From Isoetes taiwanensis (taxonomy: Eukaryota; Streptophyta; Lycopodiopsida; Isoetales; Isoetaceae): a stretch of 64,000 bases of DNA. The notes under the pieces were generated by a model. That model did no database searches. It was not told the origin of the DNA and worked only from the letters and a program-made list of their open reading frames with translations. How positions within the stretch are numbered: the first letter of the stretch is position 1; each line of letters starts with the position of its first letter. Made by a program: the position numbers and the translations under genes. The DNA is taken from positions 19,173,308 to 19,237,307 of the forward strand of contig JAJEKV010000008.1 in NCBI GenBank assembly GCA_021234155.1, given 5' to 3'. Below are positions 1 through 11,796 of the stretch, piece after piece.

Positions 1-322
1 AAGTCCATAAATGCCTAATCTATAGCCTTTCTCGCAATTAAAGCATATCTACGTCACACCTCCACCTCACCGAAATCTGAGATGCAACACCTCAACAAAA
101 TCCGAGGTGGTATAGTATAAACTGTAAGATTTTCAATTTTAAAATTCAATGGCAGTTTAATGACATCAACTTTGAATGAGGAATTCATGTGTTGATCTTG
201 TAATATTATCCGTTCGGTGAAGACTATCTAAAGCTTCTTGCTATATAATTCATCTAACTTCCATGCTTAATACTGCAAGTTTTGTTACAAAACAATACGC
301 AAAGCTGGAAAATATCTTGGAA
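1..322. other. Unannotated left edge
   Basis: No gene is visible. The first 12 bases, AAGTCCATAAAT, equal one arm of the hairpin at 34019-34047, so the window edge probably cuts another copy of that repeat. A short pair of similar phrases about accgaaatctgagatg / caaaatccgaggtgg lies near 70-110. Nothing else is recognised. Confidence 0.4.
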
Positions 323-351
323 CTAGTAATGGTGCCCAGCGTTGCTGGGCA
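323..351 (-). repeat. Helitron 1 3'-terminal hairpin and CTAG end
   Basis: The stem arms are 333-340 and 344-351 around the loop 341-343, followed on the minus strand by the CTAG terminus at 326-323. This is the replication-termination signal expected of a Helitron. It is identical to 6175-6203. Confidence 0.85.
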
Positions 352-2639
352 TAAGTTGCGTTCCTGTAAATGTTTTATGTCGTTGAAAGGTTTCTTGTTA
401 TTAAAGTTGAAGGCCACACAAAGATACACCCTGGCACATGGCCTTGTCTCTTCATATGCAAATGCCAGAATCATAATCATCAATTATTAAGTGATTCTAC
501 ACATATTTTCAATGAGGATTGGTGACTCATTTGATGAAACAATATGTGAATTTGTAGTTGGTTTCTAGGTTTCACTTTTTAATAAAGAGAAGTACATCTA
601 GGCAAATGAGGAGCATTCCAAGCAGCAAGGGAAAATTTGATGGTAATCTATGTTAATGATTCATGTGCGTTTTAAGTTCCAACAGGTCCAATTTTCCTTA
701 GAAGATAGCTTGTCTCAACAACTTTGTTTATCACACCCTTTCTAAATAATAATTGAAATCAAGGACTTCATATGCATAAATATGAGACATTCGACATTTG
801 TCCCCATTTGATCCTCTGGAAAAAATGCAAAACATGTGCAAATTTCTGTCAATCCTTAAAGAACGTAGTATACCCTTCTAGAATTTGATGCAACCATTTT
901 ACAGCATTCATTTTGGAGCAAGCTTAGAAAGGAATATCCTTCTCCATTATTGACAGTATTGCAGAATTATTATAATTGCTCACATGCTTTATAATGTATC
1001 TGGCAGCTCTCCCCATGTTTTCAGCTTCTTTCGGACTTTTTAAAAGAAACATCATCCCAAAAGCAAAACTATGTGGCACCGCTTGACATTAACAACCTGT
1101 TTTTACGTGAACAATGCTATGAAAACCACCTAAAAAGACATAGTATGCCATATTAGAACCAGATAAAATAAATTGTCCATCTTGCTCTAAAAAATGGATT
1201 GCATGGCAATAGAAACCTTTGATGCAATCAATCTATGTACCATATGCTACACTACTTATCCTGCAAGTGTCTTGTCCATTGTAAAAAAGCTAAAGTAAGG
1301 CAAACTACACCAGCAATATAGAAGAGGAGAAAGGGGAAATCTAGGGTGACATGACGAAACCCAATCAACACGCTTGTGCCCTTAGAAATGGTTGAGCATA
1401 TGAGTACCCAATGGATGACATAAAAGCAAAGTGTTGCAAAAATTGACGGATGACACAATAGAGCAAACCATTAGAATTAAGCAATCATCCCAAAGATCAA
1501 GATATGGTGTTAATGTCTCGAAAATCTTTGTTTGAGATGTCTACCATCTTTTTGATCAACATGTAGACCCGACTCAAATGGCATCCCGACCGACGACCCG
1601 GTTTAATGCGAAGTTAATATCTAGACCATCTTTGTTGAAGATGTCAAAAATAGTACACAATGTTTTCCCTTTTGCAGTTTCACCTTGAGGCCCCAAAGGC
1701 TCCTCCTGCTAATGAATTTTGGTGAATATCTCTGTCAAAAAATGTCAACTTTGAAAAAAGAATCTCAGCTTTCAATTTCCGCCATTACATGCTTTCCGTC
1801 ATATCTTCTTGTTGGTGCTTTTCCTTTCTATCATGGCAAATGCCAAAACAGTGCTATTAAGAATGATGTCGGTTCTCCCGAATCCATCGTTTCCGGATCA
1901 TTGTATGGTGTGATTTGCCGGGGCATGATTCACTGGAGCTGGCATGTTTTGGCCAAAGAAGAAACGACCGGTTACATTCATCTTCATTCATGAGTATCCT
2001 AGCGGCAGACACAACCTGTTCACCTTCTTTATATACATCAAAATTTGAGTATTCGGAAGTGTTTTTCATGCACCAACACTATTGAGTCAATATGTACACT
2101 TCTGATACACATTAAAAAATGAGAAAAGTTCCTGCAAAACCGATAAAAATGAACGAATAATCTTCATTTTTATTCTATTGCAAAGTTGATAAATCACCAA
2201 TTTTTTTATAACAGGCCTACCAACTGCAGCGCTCCATCCCCGTTTTCTGGGATGCCATTTCTAAAGTAACTGTTCTTACATAATATTATGCTAGGATAAC
2301 TCTACCCATTTTCTCTGCCTGGAGTAGACGATAGAAATTGTTTGAGATGAAAAGAATTAGAAACAAAGTATACTTGCCTTTTGATTGCACAACATTCTCG
2401 ACTATCTCTGTTAGCAGTAGCCACTACTTGAGTACTGGGAAGACTATCAGCTGGAACAACAGGGATGGAGGGTCTGCCCATTTTTTTGTTCCTTCCTACA
2501 GATCAAGCATTTCACCAAATGTTTAACTACAACACAAAATACAAAACCCACATAAATCAATAACCCTAAATGCACTTTTACATCATAAAGCACTGATTCA
2601 CACATATGAGAATCCTTTTGCTGATTATTTCTAGTGGCC

Positions 2640-2967
2640 AGATCCAAGGTTCCACCGTGGGAATGTTTGTTTCCAATGATAAATTCATTAAGGTAATGCA
2701 TCGGAAGGGAGTATTCCAGATCATGACAGAGCAGTAGCAGGGATGCAAGGGAAGCATTGGCAGTGTCATTTAGCAGGTATTTGGAAATGGAATTAAGGGC
2801 ATATCTCTGTTTTTTGCCATCCTTCTCCATAGGCATCTCTGTGAAACGCCCAAAGCAGGATAAATGCCTGAGAAATCTGTCCAATTCTGTGGCATCTCTG
2901 TTTGCATGAGCCATGCATTTCTGGATATCATGTGCTGACATTAATCCATCTGGGGCCTATACGCAAG
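2640..2967 (-). pseudogene. O-methyltransferase dimerisation-domain exon fragment
   Basis: This is a captured exon of a plant caffeate/flavonoid-type O-methyltransferase. Read on the minus strand it opens after a splice-acceptor-like TTTATGCAG (exon from 2967) and encodes, in one frame, SAHDIQKCMA, then LDRFLRHLSCFGRFTEMP, GKKQRYALN, KYLLND, SLASLLLLCHD and HYLNEFI. That order (winged-helix positions, LDR-x-LR-x-L, Y-A-L-x-x-x-S/K-Y-L, then the HYL/W helix) matches the N-terminal dimerisation domain of SAM-dependent class II plant OMTs. The catalytic methyltransferase domain is absent, so no enzyme can be made. It lies inside Helitron 1 in the same orientation as the transposon, the usual situation for Helitron gene capture. 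Homology fades near 2640, where an intron-like sequence begins. Confidence 0.7.
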
Positions 2968-4194
2968 CTGCATAAAAAGGGATTAGAATATAGACAATCA
3001 AAAGTGTAGGATAGAAGTAGTGGCTTACCATAAGAATTGAAAGTTTGCTCTAGGTGCAGATCTATAGGTGCAAGACCTGCGAGCATTGGATAAAGAATGA
3101 AACATTTCGCCAGGCAATGGGACCAAATTTGAAAAGCCATGGACCCATTTGATCTTCATAAAGATCACAAACCACTTGAGTTGCAGCAAATGGATAGTAA
3201 AGAGATGCTGCAAATCGAGCATATACTGCACTGCATGCGTATATTTACCAGATCTGCATATACTACTTCCACAACAGACCATGAACCTTTGCTAAGCTTG
3301 CTAGCAACTACATCAAATTATGATGCATTTGAATACTAACAATTAGCAGATTGTATATGCCTCAGCATAAGCCATAAAAATACAAACAACTACTCTGAGA
3401 TGTATCGAACCGAAAGATGTCTTTGCAATGGATCGCATAATACCACCAAGACAGAGGAAAAAAATTTTGAAGTTGCCTGCTATAATGTCCCTTCAGCTAC
3501 CATGGAAACCACGACATAAAAATAACATGTTTAGAATGCACCAAAATTAAAATAGTTTAAGAATGTTGAGTAAGTGAGGAATCATTCTTACCATTCCAGT
3601 AAAAGCCCTTTTGCTTTTCCATATAAGGTGATCGCGAGAGGGTTGGAAACATTCTCTATCCGCCTTCTTGCCTTCTTCCTTTTAAATGATAAGCTTGTCA
3701 CCGCAATTTTATTATATAGCCAACAATGCAACAGGGTTCAAATTTGTAGTTCTACCTTCCTTAAAGAACTTAATCTTTGTTCTGCACCTTGAATCTCCGA
3801 AGCAAACTCCATCAGCTATGGATTCATATATTAATCGTCTAGAGTGTGAAGCCGTGGATGGTGCAGGACTGAATGGAGGCTTGCTCCCAGTTAATGATGC
3901 AGCTCCTGCCGTAAACAGAAACTCTAATTACTCCATCAGCTGTGGATTCAGAGACCTACCTTTGGAAAAATCCCGAGCCATCATCGCGAAGCAGAAGCAG
4001 GTCCACCGGATCCTTGTTTTATTTTTTAACTTTTTCCCCTTTCTTGTCATCGCGAAGCAGGAGTTCCACCGGACCTTTTTTGTCTTTGCCCTTTTCTTAA
4101 CTGATCCTAGCCGTTAAATCAAATAGCGAATGTTGGCCGCCCGATTTAGGGCGAGATGCACGACAGACATACACAATAATTTTAATATATAGGA

Positions 4195-6174
4195 TCATGT
4201 GCTTTGAGAGCACAAATAAACATATGGGCTTCACTAAACCAGTCAAATAGTTTTGACAGAAGCATCTTATGTATACCTAACAATAGAGAATCCTCACAAC
4301 TGATGGTAGCTCAAGGAAGCAACCTAAACATAGTGTCCATAGGTCATGGAGGAATTGAACAACATGCCAATAGTCTAAAGTTGTAACCATATACCTTCAA
4401 TTTACTATCAATGTTCTATTCTATTTGAGCATATTGTTTCTAGTCGCAATTCATTTCATGTGTCATAGTTGCAAATGCTATTGTTTGATAAACAACCGAA
4501 ACAAAACTCGAAACGTTCAATTAGGCACATGCCAAAAAGAACACAAATGTGCAGACGTGCAGACCAACGTGCAGACTTGCAGACCAAGCCAAACATGCAA
4601 ACCAACTATGAAGAAGTATATAGGCCAAATGAGAAACTTAGGGCAAAGTATTTACCAACACAAAATAAATACAAGCATCAAAAGCACCAAGCCATCCAAC
4701 ATGTCTACAACAACCTCAACTCAACTCCTAGCAAGTCTAAGAAATACTGGTTCCTTTTGCGAAGTGAAGTCAAAATAAAAACCTAACAAGTACCTTGCTA
4801 AAGCCTTCTGGTGTGCTTTTTGCTAGTTAAACTGTGATTTTTGTGGTGTGAGTTTTTCTGTATTACGAATTGAGTTGTTGTCTCTGGATTTGCGCAATTT
4901 TTACTCGGATTCTTGTCTCTCCTATGCTATCTGTGTTGATCTCGCTGCCTGCATGTACTCATGTCCTTTATAGCATCAACATACATGGTTCAGTAGGGCA
5001 TAATCTTGCGGGATGCATATGCATGCTATGGCAGTGTACAGAATTAGAGAGCCGGATTGAATTCCTCTTTCTATTATGCTGGTTTGGGTCACAATTGTCT
5101 TTGATTGAATTGGATTGGATAGGATTCGGCGATCTGTTTTCCAGATTCGAGCTTATCATTTTTCTCTTTTCGTGTCACATCTTTCTTTTACTTGATGGTT
5201 TGATCTCTTCCCTATGAATATCTCTGTGCTTCGGGTCTGCTCCAAACGACCCTTCTACCCATCCACTTCCTTTTCTTGGCTCTTTTTATCCATAGATTAC
5301 TTTCGACTTTTCCTGCAGCAACAGATTCAGCATCACATTATAGGTATGATCACGCCATGGCATCCAGATTGTTCAAGATATGGCATCCAATTTACTTGGA
5401 CATTTACCTGCCACACACCAGAGGTTCAAATCCCGCAGCTTCATCGCCAATCTTGCTGTCCATCACGATTGTGCAAGTTCATCATTTTGTTTACTTCCAG
5501 CTTGCAAACCTTAGGATTTCCATCGATTCCCTTCAATATTTTTCCCACCTATCCGATCTAAGCCTGTCATTGCTCTTTTTTTTGCCAATTCTTAACCGCT
5601 TCCGAGTTAACCCAGTGCAAAAATAGGTCGGGATTTTCATTCTCTAACTTGATTTTGGTCATTCATATGGATTAGATATGTGCCTATCCGGACTGTTTTC
5701 TGATAACATCTAGCTTACTGCAAATAGAAATCATTTGGTGGGACTCTTGGTTAATTGTCACTTGGTAATTGCTTTCAAGTTATTGCTATTTGGCAATAAC
5801 TCGGGTAAGTTGTTGAGATGCCATTCCAGTATTGAGCTAGAACCATTGAAAAGGGAAAATGCAAAACATCGGATCAGATATTTGAATCTTCTAAGCTTAT
5901 TATTGTTGAATTCAGGTGCGTGATGGAGCTTTAATATATTTCGACAATCTACTTGCTGCATCTCCTGTTCGTTTGCCTGGTTGTCTCCTACTTTTCCAGG
6001 TACTTTATAACAGTATTATCATTCTTACCATATTATTTCTTGCCTCGTGTAGTATTAAATTCTTACAATATTGTTTCTGGCCCCGTGTAGTATTAAAGGT
6101 CATTCTATTATTATGTAGACAACAAAATGTCATGCATTACAGACATATTAGACATGTCATGCATTTATATTTAA
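4195..6174. other. Intergenic stretch between two Helitrons
   Basis: No recognisable gene. The stretch contains a short gcagac-rich degenerate repeat near 4550-4605 and several open frames of 100-117 codons around 4870-5626 with no recognisable motif and low-complexity hydrophobic composition; I do not call them genes. Confidence 0.4.
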
Positions 6175-6203
6175 CTAGTAATGGTGCCCAGCGTTGCTGG
6201 GCA
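6175..6203 (-). repeat. Helitron 2 3'-terminal hairpin and CTAG end
   Basis: Stem 6185-6192 / 6196-6203 with loop 6193-6195; CTAG at 6175-6178 read on the minus strand. It is identical in sequence to the Helitron 1 terminus. Confidence 0.85.
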
Positions 6204-6245
6204 GAAGTTGGTAACCTGTAAATGATAATCCTACGAATTCACTTT

Positions 6246-6451
6246 GGAAACCATGGATTTACTTCTCTATCTATAGTTCTCATTGTGCCAATCATTTTGG
6301 AAAACATGGATTTGCTTCTCTACCCATAGTCTTCATTGTGCTAATCATCATGATAGACAGATTAAGGAAGAAGTTTTCTTCTTTTAGCATCATTGTAATA
6401 TTAGACAGATAAAAGAAGAAGTTTTCTTCTTCTAGCATCATTGTAATATTA
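6246..6451. repeat. Two adjacent tandem duplications inside Helitron 2
   Basis: A unit of about 52 bases starting near catggattt occurs twice (6246-6350). It is followed by a 48-base unit containing gaagttttcttctt and tagcatcattgtaatatt, also present twice (6355-6451). The copies differ by a few bases. Confidence 0.7.
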
Positions 6452-6719
6452 TTGGAATTAATATATTGATCGTACCATGTGTGCTTATCAATTTCTCCGA
6501 ATTTCTAGAGTACCTTTGTAAGGGGTGGTAAGGAATTGCCAATTTGTGTTGTCAATATTATGGTTTTTACTTGTAGTTTATAAATTTTCCACATGATTAT
6601 TATAAGTATAAATTGGGAAGTGCTAGCATATGGCACACTGCTTTTATTATATGTTATTAAATAATGCTTTAACATTACGAACCTGTGCAAATATTCTTTC
6701 AATCATTATACAGTATTAT

Positions 6720-7325
6720 TTACAAATGAAAATTGGCCTCTTGAAATCCAAGAAGCAAAGAATTTAGATTGTTTCAAAGCTTGTGCGCGCTCAGGGAGCA
6801 TGTTTGTAGAAGCAAATCGGAAGGCATCTTTGCAATAATCATAAATCAAGTGATTGCTCCTAACCCATTTAAGTCTGTCTCCACCAATCTCAAGTCGAAT
6901 TGCTGCAAACACCTATACAGTCGCTGGTGCATTTGCACGCATCAATGTAGCAAAACTCCACTTGATCTTATCAAGACCATTTCTGGTTGCCCAATCGTCT
7001 GCATTTCAAAGCCTAGAATAAACCTCCATGGGCTGAGTTAGCGGCTCATCATGGTTGTCTGTTTCTGAACATATCTGTTAGATGTGCTTAAAACCATAAA
7101 ATAAAATTTCAAATTAGTGCAGAAAAAGAATTAAATAGGCCATACATAGTGGGAAGTCGCTATCTCAGCAAATTCTCCAAAAACCAATTTGATCTTCATC
7201 GTGAAGTGCCCAAATAAAAAATTGTCCTTGGATTCAAAACCAGCTCTAGATACTTGATCCAGGACCAACTGCACAATCTTATTATTATCTGGATATCTCA
7301 CATTATCAGGGGCCCATCTGGTATA
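6720..7325 (-). pseudogene. Xyloglucan endotransglucosylase/hydrolase (GH16) fragments
   Basis: There are two separated exon pieces of an XTH gene on the minus strand. The first (7325-7131) encodes VRYPDNNKIVQLVLDQ and then AGFESKDNFLFGHFTMKIKL, the N-terminal beta-sandwich strand pattern of plant XTHs. The second (7045-6720) encodes PMEVYSRL, a stop in place of the usual Trp, then NADDWATRNGLDKIKWSFA and, after another stop, the C-terminal XET domain signature LKWVRSNHLIYDYCKD. The catalytic DEIDFEFLG-type segment that should lie between them is not visible. XTHs cut and rejoin xyloglucan in the wall; this copy cannot, because the active-site exon is missing and stops are present. It lies in the Helitron in sense orientation. 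Confidence 0.8.
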
Positions 7326-8566
7326 TTTTGTATCAAAACTCAAGTTTGATTTAATGGGAAAAAGGATGTTTGTGTGCTGCAAAGGTTGGTCGCAGCAGGA
7401 GTAAAATTTTATGAAGTTCTTACGCCTGTTTAGATCTGAAGAAGATGAAATCAAAGACAAAATTGATGCAGCGAAGGTTATATGTGGCTTCTAACTATTT
7501 TCCTCTTAGTCGGGCATTAGATACATGTTTCAAATCAGTGGAAAATAACCAAGAAGTTGGATATAAAAGAAATACGAAACGTCTATTTCTGTGTTGGCAT
7601 ACATCGAATGTGTATTTCATTTCCAGTCAGAGATGCTATGGCTAAAATCAAGAAAGTTACTGCAAAAAATGATTCAAAACTCTGGCCATGCTGCCTTTAA
7701 ATTATAACTCGAAATAAGGTTTACCAAAATCCTTACCATGTTAGTGCAGCTTTATGTATTCCTGATAAATCATCTTCACAACACATGATCATGCAGTTCA
7801 GTTATATCGTATTCACAGCCCATGAATAGCCCACAAATATCCTTATATGATGCTGCTAACACATGTTGCTCTCCTGCATTAAGAAGATATACAGTATCAG
7901 AGAAGGAGATGAAAGAAGAAAAATAAGAAAAGCTTCAAGAGAGTCGTCCTAAAGACCACCTCAAGTTCCTCTGAAGCTGCAGAGCAGCCCATTTTTGCTC
8001 TAAGAAGTGGCAGCATAGCCATCGAAGCCTATTTTTGCCCTAAGGAGTGGCGGCCATAGCCATCGGACCCAGAGCTAAGACCTAGAAATTCCTTCTCACG
8101 GCGTTGCCAGATTGAGGCAGAGTATCATATATTGAAGAATTCGAAGAAGAATAAAAAGTAGACAAATCAGAGCTAGAAGTGGATGCGTTGTTTGATGTTG
8201 AATCCGTCTCAAAAGGATATTACTTGAGTTTCTTACTTGGAAATTGCTGAATGCCACTGCCATCTTCCCATTCTGTGAGGCCGAATTTGAAAAAGTGCTT
8301 GGTGCAGTGCTAGCGTCGCCTCTGCTCCGCTCTACCTTGATCAGCTAAACCATGCCTCTGCTCTGCTTTGATCCATGCCCTGTTCTGCTCCATACTGACG
8401 CACTGCTCTGATCCATGCCCACCCGGTCCTCTGCTCTTTTACCTTTCAGCTTACAATGGCCTTTTTTTTTTGTAATGTTGAATCTCAATCGTTCAATTAA
8501 ATCAATCAAATCCTCACCCTTCGATTTAGGGCTGGATTCAACACACCAAAACATTATAATATAGGA

Positions 8567-8957
8567 TTATATGTGACTCTTTTTGGATGGGGAAGGGTCA
8601 GAGTGGGATCATGTTGTAATTGTTAAAGAAGCATCTAGGTCAAGCCCGAGACAGCGCGCAACACAGGTTCAGGTACTAAGGTGAAGTTTTAGAAGGTTAG
8701 AATAGGTATTTGAGAATTCTAATTGCATATTCGAATTCAGCGTATTCGAATTAGTTAAGAACAAGTCTTAAATTTTTAAAAATTGAATGTTTTTTTTGGC
8801 AAAAAAATAACACGTTATCACCTCTACTGGTAACTCATTATACGTGATTTTCGCGTTAGCCATTAGCTAACTACTAACTGCTAACTTCCAACTATGCTTA
8901 GAACCCATCGTTTGTTGTTCTGAGATCATATTTGGTTGAATTGGCATGGCTTCCAGT
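8567..8957. other. Unannotated spacer
   Basis: AT-rich sequence with no gene, conserved motif or repeat beyond a few copies of the word CGAATT or GTATTCGAATT near 8710-8760. Confidence 0.35.
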
Positions 8958-9027
8958 AGATCTTATCCTTCTTTTTCTGGCTGTGCATGCCCATCGTCGA
9001 TCTTATCCTTCTTTTTCTGGTTGTGCA
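8958..9027. repeat. 40-base tandem duplication next to the Copia LTR end
   Basis: GATCTTATCCTTCTTTTTCT followed by GGYTGTGCATG occurs at 8958 and again 40 bases later, at the outer edge of the inferred LTR end at 9028. Confidence 0.6.
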
Positions 9028-9177
9028 TGATAGAACTATTGCAAAACCAGCACAAACCCCGCAAGGCCGATTCAAAAAATAGAATAGAAGAACAAGAACA
9101 GGAAATACAATCTCTACTTCTGAGCATTGGTAAGTACATAACGTACAATGAATATTTATACAACCGGTGAGACTAAG
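9028..9177 (-). mobile_element. Copia 3' LTR, distal half
   Basis: Read on the minus strand from 9177 this continues the LTR that stops at 16464: it has a TATA-like TATAAATATTC, then pyrimidine-rich CTTGTTCTTCTATTC, and reaches a CA end at 9028. Together with 16464-16640 it makes an LTR of about 327 bases. It is separated from its other half by element A and the AATA target duplication. The end at 9028 is an inference, because the 5' LTR is not in the window for comparison. Confidence 0.55.
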
Positions 9178-9226
9178 AATAGGGTGTAAATATGGTAATG
9201 CTACCCAAAAAAGCGCGAAAGCACTC

Positions 9227-9254
9227 AGCACCTAAAAGCACCTAAAGCACTTGT
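9227..9254 (+). repeat. Subterminal AGCACCT repeats, left end of element A
   Basis: AGCACCTAAA-AGCACCTAAAGCACTTGT is partly matched near the right end at 16391-16418 (AAGCACCTCA-AGCACCTAAAGCACTTGT), in direct, not inverted, orientation. Clustered subterminal words of this kind are usually transposase or accessory-protein binding sites; that role is inferred. Confidence 0.6.
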
Positions 9255-9303
9255 GGTCGACAGAATTCGTGACCGCACGGTATAAATACCTTCTAGTACC
9301 TCG

Positions 9304-9470
9304 ACCTCGGTTCCCGCGCCTAAAGCTTTTCCTCAATCATTCGATGTCCCAAATTTGATCTACTTTTCTATAGCAGAGAATCCTTTACCTCGGTTCCCGC
9401 GCCTAAAGCTTTTCCTAAATCATTTGATATCCCAAATTTGATCTACTTTTCTATAGCAGAGTATCCTTTT
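9304..9470. repeat. 83-base tandem duplication, element A
   Basis: cctcggttcccgcgcctaaa begins at about 9305 and again at 9388; the unit, which ends in ctacttttctatagcagag, is duplicated with few differences upstream of the plus-strand gene. Confidence 0.75.
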
Positions 9471-9480
9471 CCCAATTTCT

Positions 9481-11483
9481 TTGCCCGCCCACAACATAGA
9501 TCGTTTATCCGAACCCGATCTTAGGCAATCAAGCTTAAATGGTAGAAGAAGGCAGAGTAAAATGAGGATTTTGTTGCTTTGCATGGTTTGTCGAATGAGG
9601 GTCCTGCGGCCCCATTTGAAGTACAATTGGCTTACAAGTCAAGTTACAAAGGATCAATGGGAATCCGTTTGGCGTGAACCTTTCAACTCAAAGTCCGCAA
9701 TCAAGGTTCATTTTGTTCGACCACATTTGAGAGGAAAATTGGAAAGCTTATTGAGAGTATTTTACCCGGATGGCGCTTTGTAACAATGAAGTAAGAAAAC
9801 AAAGTTGCTTATGCCTTTGTTTGGGAAAAACGCCCTGAAGGATTGCTTGATCCCGTAGGTCATCGATAAATTGGGCTTCATATGGTGCACGGTTTATGAT
9901 GTACAAGAAATGCAAAATGAGAAAAAATCCACAAAAAAGCAAAAGCTGAAATTGATACCAAACCCGATATTTCGCAAAAAAGAAAATCCTAAGCCTATTC
10001 TAGATCAGACCTATTTGAATCATAACTTGCGCTAGTTGACGAAAAACTTAAAGAAGCTTGAGATAAAAAAGGCTGAGATGGGAAAAGAAATGCAAGATAT
10101 TGTTGTTAGCCTGGCTGCTGATGAGAAATCAAATGATAAAATTTTCAAAAGGTTGTCTGAAAAAAGAAGTAATATGGAAAAGCTTAAGTCTAGTATTGCC
10201 GAGAAGAGAGCTTTGATTAGTACAAAGGAATTGGAGCTAGAAATCACAGAAATGGAAAAGAAATTGATGTTTGAAGAGTATGCCTGTGAATCTTTGGAGT
10301 CTTGAAATCACAGAAATGGAAAAGAAATTGAATGTTTGAAGAGTATGCCTGTGAACCTGGAGATCCACTTCTGCTTGTGAAGAAGGAGTCATTGGAAGCT
10401 CAGATAACTGAAAATGATGTTGAGCTAAATGCAGCAAAAGAAAATGCTAGCCACCTTGAAAGTCTGAGGCAGATCACCAACTCTCCTTTCTGCATCAACA
10501 CCATCAAAAGAAAGCTACCAGAGTTTTTACAAAGTTATTGTATTACTTGTGGTTTAAGTTTTCATGATAAATACAAGATGTCCATACTTCTTGATTGTGA
10601 ACATGAATATCATGTGATGTGTGCTGCATTGTTGAAGGAAGGGAGATGTTTGAAATGTGAATGTAATATTCCTGAAGACCTTTTTGTTGAACTTGGTATG
10701 AGTACTCCAACAGGATTAGAGCAAGTTGCTTCTTTTGATCCTAAATTAACTCATAAGAAATCTGATGTGGGATCAAAGACAAACCGGGCTGATTTGGGAT
10801 CAAATACATCGGCCGATATTGAAGGTCTAATTGATGTTCACTGGCAAGTTGAAGTCCCCTTCTAGTAGCAGAAAGAGGAGGCTGAGACATGCAAGGGATG
10901 CTGATTCTGAGCCAGATCTTGCAGAGTTAAGTGATCAAGTTCAGATGTTGAGTTCAAGGCAATTGAGAAGTAGTGGTAAAATTGGGGATGAGAAGGCGGT
11001 GGTTCTGAGGCGTCTTATTGAGAGTGAAGTTGAATGTGTGTTGGATACTCCAAACCGAAAGAAACAAAAGCACTTCGACACCAAACAAGGATGCTATGGT
11101 TGAGAAGAAGAAAGGGAAGGACAATAGCAAGACCAAAGGGGTTGAAGTTGGGACCTGCAAGAAAAAAAAGACCGAGGCCGAGGCGGTAACAAAAAAAAAT
11201 TGGGGAGGGTAGAAAGTATCCATTGAGACGGAGAATGCACATCGATGTGAATGAAGACGGGGAAGAAGAGGGTGTTGAGAAGACAATTATGGAGAATATA
11301 AGGTCCACCCTTGAAGATGTTGCAAATGTAGATCCTACTGGTGCAGATACAGGTTTTGAACAAGATGGTAATGCTGCAGCAAAATCTGTACACAATGAAG
11401 GTACAAATAGTAACTTTGCAGCAATTATGGATGCTCTTAGAGGAAATTCAAATATTTCTTTGAGAGCACTAATTCATAAATGA
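9481..11483 (+). CDS. RING-H2 / coiled-coil accessory protein of element A (frame-disrupted)
   Basis: Several frames must be joined to follow this gene. A first segment (9481-9783) ends in a HLRGKLESLLRVFYPDG-like stretch. 10036-10305 is a Lys/Glu-rich coiled coil. 10332-10865 carries a RING-H2 finger: C-x2-C (CITC), then DCEHEYHVMC (C-x-H-x2-H-x2-C) and CLKC, i.e. eight metal ligands in the right order. 10870-11210 is basic with KRRR/KKKK nuclear-localisation-like clusters, and 11223-11483 ends acidic, closing at a stop after ALIHK. RING-H2 proteins are mostly ubiquitin E3 ligases, some SUMO ligases; I infer a regulatory partner of the transposon. A 64-base tandem duplication (10241-10369) breaks the frame in the coil. 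A coiled-coil/RING gene in the same relative position occurs at 18959-20184. Confidence 0.55.
10241..10369 (+). repeat. 64-base tandem duplication breaking the coiled-coil frame
   Basis: aaatcacagaaatggaaaag starts at 10241 and again at 10305; the unit runs through gtttgaagagtatgcctgtg. The period of 64-65 bases is not a multiple of three, so the reading frame changes at the junction. Confidence 0.8.
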
Positions 11484-11796
11484 TATTTTAATGTTCAGGG
11501 ATTCATAAAGTAGTACAACTTGATGAGGATTTAATCAAGCTTCCAATTTAACTTCCGTGTTTATGACTTTTTAATTTAATTTGAAGTTTTTGTGGAACTA
11601 TTGATCCTCAGATTCATATAATTAATTGTCCGAACATCGCTACCGAGTTGCAAAGTACAATTGTAACTGGTTTGCAACTCAGCAATGTAACTTCGAGGTT
11701 ATTACTCTTAAATTTTAATTGTACTATTTTCTTGAATAATTCACTGAATTGCATGTTATTTAACTTATTAGGTGTTCTGATGTGCAAGTTGTACCT

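Larger units (their letters stand above)
323..4194 (-). mobile_element. Helitron 1 (non-autonomous, carries gene fragment)
   Basis: Read on the minus strand the element starts TCCTATATATTAAAATTATT (4194 downward) and ends with an 8-bp stem, 3-base loop hairpin TGCCCAGC-AAC-GCTGGGCA, seven further bases and CTAG (326-323). The flanking bases are A at 322 and T at 4195, i.e. an A|T insertion site without target duplication. TC start, subterminal hairpin and CTRR end are the defining signs of Helitrons (rolling-circle transposons). No Rep/helicase gene is visible in the 3.9 kb, so it would depend on an autonomous relative. The same ends occur in the element at 6175-8566, and both carry a related motif GATTTAGGGC just inside the 5' end. 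It contains an O-methyltransferase fragment in the same orientation. Confidence 0.85.
6175..8566 (-). mobile_element. Helitron 2 (non-autonomous, carries XTH fragment)
   Basis: On the minus strand the element begins TCCTATATTATAATG (8566 downward) and ends with the same TGCCCAGC-AAC-GCTGGGCA hairpin (arms 6185-6192 and 6196-6203) plus ACCATTA and CTAG at 6178-6175. The flanks are A at 6174 and T at 8567. The terminal 28 bases at the hairpin end equal those of Helitron 1, so both belong to one family and were probably moved by the same Rep/helicase. It is 2.4 kb, has no transposition gene, and carries xyloglucan endotransglucosylase exons in the same orientation. Confidence 0.85.

Noticed and set aside
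1252-1458. Membrane-protein-like frame of 68 codons in Helitron 1
   Set aside because: Hydrophobic but unmatched to any family I know; too short to support as a captured gene.
4870-5626. Three overlapping frames of 115-116 codons
   Set aside because: Hydrophobic low-complexity sequence, no motif, no splice or start context; T-rich DNA readily gives such frames.
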